A DNA stretch of 23,640 nt from an uncultured Faecalibacterium sp. (lineage in GTDB: Bacteria > Bacillota > Clostridia > Oscillospirales > Ruminococcaceae): positions 1 to 23,640 of the forward strand of contig CAKTFD010000022.1 in the NCBI GenBank assembly GCA_934553285.1, given 5' to 3'. Position 1 is the first letter of the stretch; every line of letters begins with the position of its first letter. The notes under the pieces were generated by a model. That model was not told the origin of the DNA. It made no database searches and was given only the letters and a program-made list of their open reading frames with translations. This document shows, piece after piece, positions 6,532 to 13,857 of the stretch. The translations under genes were made by a program, and so were the position numbers.

Positions 6532-7470
6532 ATGCTGACCATTACACTGCTGGGCACGGCTGCCACCATGCCGCTGCCGGACCGCGCCCTGACCGCCGCT
6601 GTGGCGGAATGCGGAGGGCACAGCCTGCTGCTGGACTGTGGCGAGGGCACCCAGACCGCAGCCCGCCGCGCCGGGGTAAACCTGATGCGGGCGGATGCTA
6701 TCTGCCTGACCCACTACCACGGCGACCATATCTTCGGCCTGCCGGGGCTTTTGCAGACCCTGGGAGCGCAGGGCCGCACCCGGCCGCTGGCCCTGCTGGG
6801 GCCGGAGGGGCTTATGGAGGTCTGGCAGGCAGCGTACGCCCTGACCGGGCCGCTGCCCTATACGGTAAAACCCCGGGTCTGCCGCGCCGGGGAGCCGGTG
6901 GCGCTGGATGCCCTCTCGGAGGGGTGGCCCGCCGGGGCGGTGCTGCTGCCGGTGGCTACAAAGCACCGGGTGCGCAGCCTGGGCTACCGGCTGGACCTGC
7001 CCCGGGCGGGCAAGTTCGACCCCCAAAAGGCGCTGGCCCTGGGGGTGCCGGTGGCGCAGTGGAAGCTGCTGCAGCGCGGGCAGCCGGTGCAGCTGGCGGC
7101 GTGTACGGTGCAGCCTGCTGCAGTGCTGGGAGCGCCGCGCAAAGGGCTGCGGTTCGTTTTTTCCGGCGATACTGCGCCCTGCCCGGCGCTGGAACAGGCG
7201 GCGCAGGGGGCAGACCTGCTGCTCTGCGATGCCACCTACGCTCTGCCGGAGCAGAGCGGCCAGGCCGCGCAGTGGGGGCACAGTACCTTTGGGCAGAGCG
7301 CAGCGCTGGCAGCAAAGGCCGGGGCAAAGCGGCTGTGGCTGGTGCACTATTCGCCCATGATCACCGATCCGGAAGCGCAGCTGGCCCAGGCACAAAGCAT
7401 TTTCCCGGCGGCAGAATGCGGCACGGACGGCAAGCGCATTACCCTGCAGTATGAGGAGAACGAAGGATGA
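6532..7470 (+). CDS. rnz: Ribonuclease Z
   Basis: A zinc endonuclease of the metallo-beta-lactamase fold that cuts the 3' trailer of tRNA precursors lacking encoded CCA. The 312-aa length is typical of bacterial RNase Z. The metal motif is THYHGDH with H61, H63, D65 and H66, followed by IFGLPGLL as in other RNase Z enzymes. VFSGDTAPC carries a further metal ligand and HSTFGQSA lies near the C-terminus, where the family has a conserved HSTF(x). The start is ATG 6532, 8 nt after GGAGG. The stop overlaps the cca start (ATGA at 7467-7470), indicating translational coupling to the enzyme that acts next in the same pathway. Confidence 0.92.
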   Translation: MLTITLLGTAATMPLPDRALTAAVAECGGHSLLLDCGEGTQTAARRAGVNLMRADAICLTHYHGDHIFGLPGLLQTLGAQGRTRPLALLGPEGLMEVWQAAYALTGPLPYTVKPRVCRAGEPVALDALSEGWPAGAVLLPVATKHRVRSLGYRLDLPRAGKFDPQKALALGVPVAQWKLLQRGQPVQLAACTVQPAAVLGAPRKGLRFVFSGDTAPCPALEQAAQGADLLLCDATYALPEQSGQAAQWGHSTFGQSAALAAKAGAKRLWLVHYSPMITDPEAQLAQAQSIFPAAECGTDGKRITLQYEENEG

Positions 7471-8732
7471 AACTGAACCTTGACCCCGGGGCAGCTGCCC
7501 TGCTGGATACGTTGCACAAAGCGGGCTATGCCGCGTATGCAGTGGGCGGCTGCGTGCGGGACAGCCTGCTGGGGCGCACGGCCCACGACTGGGACCTGTG
7601 CACCAGTGCCCTGCCCGGGCAGGTGATAGAGCTGTTCGGGGCGGAGCGCTGCATCCCCACCGGGCTGCAGCACGGCACGGTCACCATCAAATACGGCGGG
7701 CAGCTGTACGAGACCACTACCTTCCGCACCGAGGGCAGCTACACCGATGGCCGCCACCCGGATGCAGTGCAGTTTGTGTCGGATGTGCGGGAGGATCTGG
7801 CGCGGCGGGATTTTACCATCAACGCCATGGCTTATAATGAAGCGGAAGGGCTGGTAGACCCCTTTGGTGGGCAGGCAGACCTGCAAAACGGCCTGCTGCG
7901 GGCCGTAGGGGAGCCGCAGCAGCGGTTTACCGAGGATGCGCTGCGCATCCTGCGGCTGTACCGGTTTGCGGCAAGGTTCGGCTTTGCGCTGGATGCTGCC
8001 ACCGCCCGGGCGGCGCGGCAGCTGGCACCGCATCTGGACTGCATCTCTGCCGAGCGCATCCAGGAGGAACTGACAAAGCTGCTTGCCGCGCCGCAGCCGG
8101 GAGCCTATCTGGAACCGGCAGTGCTGGCGGTGGTGCTGCCGGAGCTGACCCCGGCGGCTCTTGCCGCCGCAAGGCCGGTGGTGGATGCCTGTCCGGCCGG
8201 GGAAGAAAACCTGCCGGTGCGCTGGGCGGCGCTGCTGGGCACTTTGGGCGAAGCCGACACCCGCCGGGTGCTCAAACGGCTGCGCTGCTCCAATGCCTGC
8301 ATCGAGGAAACGGCAGTGCTGGTGTGGGAAACGGCAGGGGAAAGTGTGTGCAGGAGCGTTCTCCTGGGAGAAACGCCTGCGCAGGCGGGAGATATCGGCC
8401 TCCGGCAGCTTTTGGGGCGGTACGGGCTGTGCACCGTGGAGCGGCTGTGTGCACTGTGGGCCGCGCTGTACCCGCAGGATGCTCCGGACTGCGCCCTTGC
8501 GGCACAGCGGGCAGGGCAGCTGGAAGCGGACGGCGTATGCTGCCGGGTGAGCCAGCTGGCGGTGAACGGCCGCGACCTGATGGCCGCAGGCATCCCGGCG
8601 GGGCCGGGGCTGCGCCGGGTACTGGAAGCGCTGCTGGACGGCGTGCTCCGCGCAGAATATCCCAACGAAAAAACGGCGTTGCTGGCTGCGGCGCAAAAAA
8701 TGACAGAGCGCGGCAAACCCGGACGGAAATAA
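7467..8732 (+). CDS. cca: CCA tRNA nucleotidyltransferase
   Basis: Adds or repairs the 3'-terminal CCA of tRNA from CTP and ATP without a nucleic-acid template. The 421-aa protein has the class II nucleotidyltransferase head: AVGGCVRDSLLG near residue 26, the DWDLCTSALP metal-binding aspartates, RRDFTINAMAY (nucleotide-recognition region), and RFTEDALRILRLYRFAARFGF (neck). The C-terminal body is helical. There is no obvious HD phosphohydrolase domain. The overlap with rnz means RNase Z and the CCA-adding enzyme are made together, which suits sequential trailer removal and CCA addition. No clear terminator follows before the mnmA promoter. Confidence 0.92.
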   Translation: MKLNLDPGAAALLDTLHKAGYAAYAVGGCVRDSLLGRTAHDWDLCTSALPGQVIELFGAERCIPTGLQHGTVTIKYGGQLYETTTFRTEGSYTDGRHPDAVQFVSDVREDLARRDFTINAMAYNEAEGLVDPFGGQADLQNGLLRAVGEPQQRFTEDALRILRLYRFAARFGFALDAATARAARQLAPHLDCISAERIQEELTKLLAAPQPGAYLEPAVLAVVLPELTPAALAAARPVVDACPAGEENLPVRWAALLGTLGEADTRRVLKRLRCSNACIEETAVLVWETAGESVCRSVLLGETPAQAGDIGLRQLLGRYGLCTVERLCALWAALYPQDAPDCALAAQRAGQLEADGVCCRVSQLAVNGRDLMAAGIPAGPGLRRVLEALLDGVLRAEYPNEKTALLAAAQKMTERGKPGRK

Positions 8733-8773
8733 GGATCCCGCTGGCCCTGCCCGCAGAGGAAAGATCCAGCGTC

Positions 8774-8802
8774 TTGACAAGCAGTTTGTGCTGCGGTAGT
8801 AT
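8774..8802 (+). promoter_or_regulatory. Promoter of mnmA
   Basis: A consensus -35 TTGACA (8774-8779), 17 nt, TAGTAT (8797-8802). Transcription would start near 8809, leaving a leader of about 37 nt with AAAGGAG before the mnmA ATG. The -10 hexamer is inside the inverted repeat at 8793-8813. Confidence 0.75.
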
Positions 8803-8813
8803 TATACTACTGC
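8793..8813. promoter_or_regulatory. Inverted repeat over the mnmA -10 element
   Basis: Ten-base arms (8793-8802 and 8804-8813) around a single central base; the inner 15 bases GTAGTATTATACTAC are fully symmetric and the outer arms differ at one pair. It covers the -10 and the expected start of transcription, where a repressor dimer would block polymerase. The regulator is unknown. It is inferred to be an operator from position and symmetry only. Confidence 0.5.
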
Positions 8814-8845
8814 TTTAGTATGTTGAACCCATCAAAGGAGAATCT

Positions 8846-9946
8846 ATGACCACACAGAACCCTGTTACCCCTCCCCGCGCCCTCATTGCCATGAGCGGCG
8901 GCGTGGACAGCTCGGTGGCGGCCTGCCTGATGCAGCAGGCAGGCTACGACTGCACTGGCGTTACCATGCGGCTTACCCGTACCGAAACGCTGGAGCAGGA
9001 CGGCGGCCAGACCTGCTGCTCGGCAAAGGACATCGAGGATGCCGCCGAGGTGGCTTTTGCGCTGGATATACCCTATCAGGTGCTGGATTTCACCGCCGAT
9101 TTCCGGGCGCAGATCATCGAAAAATTTATCCGGGTGTACGAGGCAGGGGGCACCCCCAATCCCTGTATCGACTGCAATAAATATATGAAGTTCCGCCACC
9201 TGCTGGACTGGGCTGCGCAGCATGGTATCGAGTATGTGGTCACCGGCCACTACGCCCGGGTAGAGCAGGATGCCACCGGCCGCTGGCTGCTGAAAAAGGG
9301 CCTGGACGAGGGCAAGGATCAGAGCTATGTGCTGTATAACCTGACCCAGGAGCAGCTGGCGCATGTCCGCCTGCCGCTGGGCGCACTGCACAAGACCGAA
9401 GTGCGTCAGATCGCCGCGCAGCACAGCTTTATCAATGCCCACAAGCAGGACAGCCAGGATATCTGCTTTGTGCCGGATGGCGATTATGCCCGCTTTATGG
9501 AGCAGTTTACCGGCAGGCAGTACCCCGCCGGGGATTTTCTGGATCAGAGCGGCAGGGTAGTGGGCACCCACGAGGGTGCGGTGCGCTATACGCTGGGGCA
9601 GCGCAAGGGGCTTGGCCTTGCCATGGGGGCACCAGTGTACGTCTGCGGCAAGGATATGCAGGCCAATACCGTTACCGTAGGGCCGGAAAGCGCCCTGTTT
9701 GACCGCATCGTTTACGCAGAGGATGCGAACTGGATCGCCATCCCGGCGCTGACGGAGCCGCTGCGGGTCACCGCCCGCACCCGGTATCATCAGGCCGAGC
9801 AGCAGGCCACCGTCTACCCGGCAGAAAACGGCTTCCGGCTGGAGTTCGACCAGCCCCAGCGCGCCCCCACCCCGGGGCAGGCTGTCGTGCTGTACCAGGG
9901 CGATGTGGTGTTGGGCGGCGGCACCATTACCCGTGTAGAAAAGTAA
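8846..9946 (+). CDS. mnmA: tRNA-specific 2-thiouridylase MnmA
   Basis: Thiolates U34 (s2U) of tRNAs for Lys, Glu and Gln, using ATP to activate the base and a persulfide sulfur donor. The 366-aa protein has the PP-loop SGGVDSS (residues 17-23) and the two catalytic cysteines C107 (NPCIDC) and C207 (SQDICFVP), followed by the family-typical RYTLGQRKGLGL and a C-terminal beta-barrel (GQAVVLYQGDVVLGGG). The start is ATG 8846 with AAAGGAG upstream. The tcdA gene follows after about 90 nt on the same strand and may share the transcript. No cysteine desulfurase gene is in the window, so the sulfur donor is encoded elsewhere. Confidence 0.95.
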   Translation: MTTQNPVTPPRALIAMSGGVDSSVAACLMQQAGYDCTGVTMRLTRTETLEQDGGQTCCSAKDIEDAAEVAFALDIPYQVLDFTADFRAQIIEKFIRVYEAGGTPNPCIDCNKYMKFRHLLDWAAQHGIEYVVTGHYARVEQDATGRWLLKKGLDEGKDQSYVLYNLTQEQLAHVRLPLGALHKTEVRQIAAQHSFINAHKQDSQDICFVPDGDYARFMEQFTGRQYPAGDFLDQSGRVVGTHEGAVRYTLGQRKGLGLAMGAPVYVCGKDMQANTVTVGPESALFDRIVYAEDANWIAIPALTEPLRVTARTRYHQAEQQATVYPAENGFRLEFDQPQRAPTPGQAVVLYQGDVVLGGGTITRVEK

Positions 9947-10035
9947 TGCAAGAAACAGCAGCGTTCCGGCAGAAGGCGGTATAACGGATGCAGTGCACAA
10001 GTGCAGCCGGAAAGAATACGATAAGGAGAACAAAA

Positions 10036-10806
10036 ATGCAGGATCAGTATTCCCGCACCCAGCTGCTGCTGGGTGCAGAAGCGATGGAAAAGCTGCACCA
10101 TGCCCGGGTGGCGGTGTTTGGCATCGGCGGTGTGGGCGGCTATACGGTGGAGGCGCTGGCACGCAGCGGCGTGGGCGCATTGGATCTCATCGATGACGAC
10201 AAGGTCTGCCTGACCAACCTCAACCGCCAGATCATTGCCACCCGCAGCACGGTGGGGCAGTATAAGGTGGATGTGGCGGCGCAGCGCATCCACGATATCG
10301 ACCCTAATATCCAGGTGACTACCCACCGGTGCTTTTTTGGCCCGGAGACCCAGGATCAGTTCGATTTTACCCAGTACGACTACGTGGTGGATGCCATTGA
10401 TACCGTTACCGGCAAGCTGGCACTGGTGATGAAGTGCAAGGAGGCCGGCACCCCCATCATCTGCTCTATGGGTGCGGGCAACAAGATGGACCCCACCCGC
10501 TTTGAGGTGACCGATATCTACAAGACCTCGGTATGCCCGCTGGCCAAGGTGATGCGCACCGAGTGCCGCAAGCGCAAGATCAAACATTTGAAGGTGGTCT
10601 ACTCCACCGAGCCTGCCATGACCCCCATCGAGGATGATTCCATCAGCTGCAAGTACCACTGCATCTGCCCCCCGGGCACCCAGCGCAAGTGTACCGCACG
10701 GCGCACGGTGCCCGGCTCAAATGCCTTTGTGCCCTCGGTAGCCGGGCTTATCATCGGCGGCGAGGTCATCAAGGACCTTGTGGGCTTTGTGCCGATGAAG
10801 GGGTAA
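10036..10806 (+). CDS. tcdA: tRNA threonylcarbamoyladenosine dehydratase TcdA
   Basis: An E1-like ThiF/MoeB-fold enzyme that uses ATP to cyclise N6-threonylcarbamoyladenosine at A37 of ANN-decoding tRNAs to ct6A. The 256-aa protein has the adenylation motif FGIGGVGGYTVEALARSG near the N-terminus, DDDKVCLTNLNRQ (nucleotide-binding Asp and Arg), DAIDTVTGK in the middle, and the YSTEP and FVPSVAGL segments typical of TcdA/YgdL. A cysteine cluster (SCKYHCICPPG, then KCTARR) lies in the C-terminal third. The start is ATG 10036 with AAGGAG 7 nt upstream; upstream in-frame codons lack a ribosome binding site. It is followed by a strong terminator. Confidence 0.92.
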   Translation: MQDQYSRTQLLLGAEAMEKLHHARVAVFGIGGVGGYTVEALARSGVGALDLIDDDKVCLTNLNRQIIATRSTVGQYKVDVAAQRIHDIDPNIQVTTHRCFFGPETQDQFDFTQYDYVVDAIDTVTGKLALVMKCKEAGTPIICSMGAGNKMDPTRFEVTDIYKTSVCPLAKVMRTECRKRKIKHLKVVYSTEPAMTPIEDDSISCKYHCICPPGTQRKCTARRTVPGSNAFVPSVAGLIIGGEVIKDLVGFVPMKG

Positions 10807-10838
10807 TGCACAAGCAACATCGTTGAATTGCAATAAAC

Positions 10839-10880
10839 GGGGTCCGGAAACGCCTGCGGGTATTTCTGGACCCTGTTTTT
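10839..10880 (+). terminator. Terminator after tcdA (conserved-loop family, copy A)
   Basis: Arms 10839-10850 and 10863-10874 (GGGGTCCGGAAA) pair with two G-U wobbles and are followed by GTTTTT. The 12-nt apical segment CGCCTGCGGGTA can form a second small stem closed by a C(TGCG)G tetraloop. It is closely related to the terminator at 19010-19050. Confidence 0.9.
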
Positions 10881-10904
10881 ATACACAGGAACGTTCTGTA
10901 ACAT

Positions 10905-10929
10905 AAAATTGCAACTAATTTGCAATTTT
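10905..10929. promoter_or_regulatory. TTGCAA inverted-repeat operator candidate
   Basis: A perfect 10-5-10 inverted repeat (10905-10914 and 10920-10929, arm AAAATTGCAA) ending 3 nt before the -35 of the exporter promoter. The palindromic hexamer TTGCAA occurs here twice (10909, 10920), again as the -35 itself (10933-10938), and once more at 10988-10993 between promoter and gene. This repeated spacing suggests binding of a dimeric, possibly metal-sensing, regulator; its identity is unknown. Confidence 0.6.
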
Positions 10930-10932
10930 GTA

Positions 10933-10961
10933 TTGCAATCGGGGAACATATCGTGTATAAT
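10933..10961 (+). promoter_or_regulatory. Promoter of the exporter gene
   Basis: TTGCAA (10933-10938), 17 nt, TATAAT (10956-10961). The leader is about 70 nt. The -35 is itself a TTGCAA palindrome, so a regulator of that motif would compete with polymerase. Confidence 0.75.
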
Positions 10962-11039
10962 CTTCCCTGCACGAAAATGCAAGTGGATTGCAAATTGTTG
11001 AAAAAGGCGACCCTCTGCGGGTCTTTGGAGAGATCGTTT

Positions 11040-11927
11040 ATGGAACTGTTTCTGGATGTTCTGGGCGAAACTTTGGTGGATACCGCCAAGATGCTGCCCT
11101 TTCTGTTTCTGGCTTACCTGCTGATCGAATATATCGAGCACCGCCACGGCGAGCGGATCGAGGCGCTGCTGGCAGGCGGCGGGCGCTGGGGCGCGGTGCC
11201 GGGCGCGGTGCTGGGCTGTGTGCCCCAGTGCGGTTTTTCCGCCATTGCCTCCAACTTCTATGCCTCCCGGGTCATCACCCTGGGCACCCTGATGGCGGTG
11301 TACCTTGCCACCAGTGATGAGGCTATCCCGCTGCTGGTTTCCATGCCGGCGTACTGGGATAAGCTCGCCATCCTGATGGTCATCAAGGTGCTGTACGCCA
11401 TCGTGGTGGGCTTTGTGCTGGACTTTGTGCTGCGGGGCATCCTGCCCAAAAGCCTGCGGGGCGGCTACACCGGCCGCGCCGACGAGGTGGACTGCCACGA
11501 GGAGCACAGCGATGCCGAGGGGCACGAAAAACCCATCTGGCAGGCTGCGCTGCGCCATACGCTGGAGATCTTTGTGTTCATCTTTGCCTTTAGTCTGGTA
11601 TTCGGCATGATCGTGGAAGGCGTGGGCGAGGATGTATTTGCCGAGATGCTGGGCAGCATGGGCTTCTTTCAGCCGGTGGTGGCTGCGCTGGTGGGGCTGA
11701 TCCCCAACTGTGCCGCCAGCGTACTGCTGACCCAGCTGTATGTGGAGGGCGCACTGCGCTTTTCCAGCCTGGTGGCGGGGTTGTGCACCGGTGCCGGTGT
11801 GGGCCTGGCAGTGCTGTGGCGCGCCAACCCCTCCTGGAAGCAGAACCTGTTCATCACCGGGCTGACCTGGGCCGCCGGTGCCTTTGTGGGCGTGGCGATG
11901 CAGCTGGTGGTGGCCGTGGTTGCCTGA
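11040..11927 (+). CDS. Putative heavy-metal/arsenic exporter (ArsP_2-like, polytopic membrane protein)
   Basis: A 295-aa polytopic membrane protein that resembles the uncharacterised 10-TM heavy-metal exporter family (ArsP_2). Hydrophobic segments are grouped into two halves, residues about 15-135 and 172-295. Each half has a matching motif: GCVPQCGFS (59-67) and GLIPNCAAS (219-227), so C60/C64 and C224 may line an inverted-repeat transport path. The linker between halves is rich in His and Glu (DCHEEHSDAEGHEKP, 151-165) and could bind metal. The start is ATG 11040 with GGAG upstream; the frame is open earlier, but those codons are in the promoter. Substrate is not proven. The TTGCAA-bearing promoter suggests ligand-responsive control. 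Confidence 0.75.
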   Translation: MELFLDVLGETLVDTAKMLPFLFLAYLLIEYIEHRHGERIEALLAGGGRWGAVPGAVLGCVPQCGFSAIASNFYASRVITLGTLMAVYLATSDEAIPLLVSMPAYWDKLAILMVIKVLYAIVVGFVLDFVLRGILPKSLRGGYTGRADEVDCHEEHSDAEGHEKPIWQAALRHTLEIFVFIFAFSLVFGMIVEGVGEDVFAEMLGSMGFFQPVVAALVGLIPNCAASVLLTQLYVEGALRFSSLVAGLCTGAGVGLAVLWRANPSWKQNLFITGLTWAAGAFVGVAMQLVVAVVA

Positions 11928-11935
11928 GAGAAACC

Positions 11936-11982
11936 GAATCAAATGACAAAAGCTGCTCCGGAAGTGCTCCGGGGCAGCTTTT
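11936..11982 (+). repeat. 47-nt direct repeat and terminator, copy 1
   Basis: Identical at 45 of 47 positions to 13858-13904. It contains the hairpin AGCTGCTCCGG (11951-11961) with CCGGGGCAGCT (11969-11979) followed by a T-run, so it terminates the exporter transcript. On the minus strand it follows the XRE gene and may serve that too. Confidence 0.85.
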
Positions 11983-11989
11983 TTGCGGT

Positions 11990-12310
11990 TTATAATTTAG
12001 AAAGCTCTTCCAGCAGGGAAAGTGCAATGGGCTTGACCCGGATGGAGCAGGCGTTGAACAGTTCCAGAACGCGGTCGTTTGCATAGTCCTTGCGGGCGAC
12101 CTCGGTGTTGGACAAAATCGCGGCAAGCTCGGTATCCAGCTCGGTGCAGAGATTGGAAAGAGTCTCGAGAGTGGGGTAGACCCGTCCGTTTTCAATTTTG
12201 GAAAGGTACACCACGGAAATACCGGCCTTTTCCGCCAGCTTTTCCTGCGTGATGCCCTTGCTTTGGCGGGCGAGCTGGATGCGTTTGCCAATGATAGCAT
12301 AGTCGATCAT
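11990..12310 (-). CDS. XRE-family HTH transcriptional regulator
   Basis: A 106-aa DNA-binding protein with an N-terminal Cro/CI-type helix-turn-helix (residues about 6-62): GKRIQLARQSKGITQEKLAE, then GISVVYLSKIENGRVYPTLETL. The C-terminal 40 residues (VLELFNACSIRVKPIALSLLEELSKL) look helical and may mediate dimerisation. The start is ATG 12310, with AGGAGG 8 nt upstream; six further in-frame codons upstream contain that ribosome binding site and are rejected. It is divergent from the Tat/LRR lipoprotein gene and shares a 178-nt control region with it, so that gene and itself are the obvious candidate targets. It lies inside the direct-repeat-bounded segment. Confidence 0.85.
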   Translation of the reverse strand: MIDYAIIGKRIQLARQSKGITQEKLAEKAGISVVYLSKIENGRVYPTLETLSNLCTELDTELAAILSNTEVARKDYANDRVLELFNACSIRVKPIALSLLEELSKL

Positions 12311-12353
12311 TTGATAAACCTCCTGCATGATCTATGATACTGACAATACAGGA

Positions 12354-12386
12354 TTAAACCGAAAGAATAATAAACAAATGGTTTAA
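12354..12386. promoter_or_regulatory. Candidate operator between regulator and LRR genes
   Basis: Inverted repeat TTAAACC (12354-12360) and GGTTTAA (12380-12386), 19 nt apart, with the second arm ending 1 nt before the LRR gene -35. It is a plausible site for the adjacent XRE protein; the evidence is symmetry and position alone. Confidence 0.3.
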
Positions 12387-12387
12387 C

Positions 12388-12416
12388 TTGACTTTATAGA
12401 ACAACATGACTATAAT
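12388..12416 (+). promoter_or_regulatory. Promoter of the Tat/LRR lipoprotein gene
   Basis: TTGACT (12388-12393), 17 nt, TATAAT (12411-12416). Transcription should start near 12423. The first 30 nt of the transcript contain CCCAA (12428-12432) and TTGGG (12440-12444), followed by seven T (12447-12453), a weak terminator-like structure in the leader. Confidence 0.75.
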
Positions 12417-12488
12417 AAAGTTGGGTTCCCAATCAAATTTTGGGTGTTTTTTTGTACAAAGATGAATCATGTACAGGAGGTCAAACGT

Positions 12489-13835
12489 ATGAAGTGTAAC
12501 ATTTCGCGCCGTGATTTTATCAAGGGCGCTGCGGTGGTTGCGGCATCCGGGCTGCTGGCAGGCTGCGACGGCGAAACACCGGCTCCTTCCGGTTCCGGCA
12601 GTTCATCGAGTTCCAGCAGCTCGTCGAGCAGCTCCGGCGGTTCTTCCAGTTCCAGTAGCTCTTCCAGTTCTTCCAGCAGCTCTTCCTCCGGCGCGGGAGA
12701 GACTTCCGGCATCCGCTGGAAGTATAGCCGGAACAACGATGGCTCAATCACATTGACTGGCTACGACAAAACGGCAGCGGTCGTGCCGAAGGGCAAGGTG
12801 GTCATCCCGGCCCAGTACGATGGCTATACGGTCAGCGAGTTGGGCTTTGCCCTATTCCGGGAAAACAACGAGATCGAGCAGGTCGTGTTTCCGGAGACGA
12901 TCACAGTCATTGGCCGGGCGGCGTTTTATCAGTGCGAAAACTTGTACAGTGTCACGCTGCCGGAGGGTCTGAAGGAGATTGGCTCGTTTGCATTTACTGG
13001 CTGCGCTCTGAAGAGCGTGGTTCTGCCGGAAAGTCTGATTTATGTAGGAGGAAATGTATTTGGCGAAAATACTGCGCTAGAAACGGCTATTATCAAGGGC
13101 AAAACAGAGTTTTTAGGGAGTACATTTATTGAGTGTAAAAGACTGACCAAGGTTGAGTTCCACAATGTGATCCAGGCTCTGCCGGATGCTATGTTCCAAA
13201 TATGCCCCAAGCTCCAAACCGTGCAGCTTCCGATAAAACTTGAGAAAATCGGAAGTTATTGCTTTAACCGATGCGAGATGCTGGAAGAAATCCAACTGCC
13301 GGATACGATCCGCGAGATTGGAAGTCGTGCCTTTAGCGAGTGTACTTCGCTGCGTTCGATCAAGATTCCGGATGGTGTGATGGAAATTAAGGAATATGCA
13401 TTCTTTGACTGTAAGAACCTTGCCGAAGTAAAGATTCCGGACAGTGTCAAGAGCATTGAGCGGTGTGCATTTGACTCTTGTAGAGCCATTATCCAAATCA
13501 AACTTCCGGCCCGGATGACCCAGATTGAAGAGCGTGCGTTCTATAATTGCTGTGCCTTGCAGAAAATCGCCCTGCCGGAAGGCGTTTTGGAAATTGCCGA
13601 CGGGACGTTCAGGAACTGTACATCGTTGCAAGAAATTTATATCCCAGCCAGCGTGAAAAAGGTAGGAGCCGAGGCATTTTTGAGCTGCGAGGTGCTGAGC
13701 ACGGTTTATTTTGGCGGTAGCAGGGAGCTGTGGGAGCAAATTGTGATTGATACGAGTGGTTACGGCAACTACTGCCTGACTAATTCCAACATAAATCGCT
13801 ACTGGAACCAGACCCCTGCGGCCATTGGTATCTGA
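12489..13835 (+). CDS. Leucine-rich-repeat (BspA-like) surface lipoprotein with Tat signal
   Basis: A 448-aa predicted exported protein. The N-terminus has a twin-arginine motif (SRRDFIKG, residues 6-13) and a lipobox LLAGC with C26 as the lipidation site. Residues about 34-70 are an almost pure serine linker (runs of 12 and 16 Ser separated by Gly-Gly). From about residue 105 to 420 there are roughly a dozen LRR_5 (BspA-like) repeats of about 23 residues, of the form (I/L)xLPxxLxxIGxxAFxxCxxLxxI. Such proteins act in adhesion or substrate binding at the cell surface; no enzyme domain is seen. The start ATG 12489 has CAGGAGG 8 nt upstream. The gene is visibly less GC-rich than its neighbours, suggesting acquisition, and is divergent from an XRE regulator. 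Confidence 0.82.
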   Translation: MKCNISRRDFIKGAAVVAASGLLAGCDGETPAPSGSGSSSSSSSSSSSSGGSSSSSSSSSSSSSSSSGAGETSGIRWKYSRNNDGSITLTGYDKTAAVVPKGKVVIPAQYDGYTVSELGFALFRENNEIEQVVFPETITVIGRAAFYQCENLYSVTLPEGLKEIGSFAFTGCALKSVVLPESLIYVGGNVFGENTALETAIIKGKTEFLGSTFIECKRLTKVEFHNVIQALPDAMFQICPKLQTVQLPIKLEKIGSYCFNRCEMLEEIQLPDTIREIGSRAFSECTSLRSIKIPDGVMEIKEYAFFDCKNLAEVKIPDSVKSIERCAFDSCRAIIQIKLPARMTQIEERAFYNCCALQKIALPEGVLEIADGTFRNCTSLQEIYIPASVKKVGAEAFLSCEVLSTVYFGGSRELWEQIVIDTSGYGNYCLTNSNINRYWNQTPAAIGI

Positions 13836-13857
13836 CAGCGTGATCCCCTGAAAAACT

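Noticed and set aside
8733..8773. Terminator between cca and mnmA
   Set aside because: Only weak paired segments (CGCTGG with CCAGCG) and no T-run; read-through from rnz-cca into mnmA cannot be excluded.
10920..11039. N-terminal extension of the exporter by 40 residues
   Set aside because: Those codons cover the -35/-10 promoter and TTGCAA sites; ATG 11040 has a ribosome binding site and starts directly before the first membrane helix.
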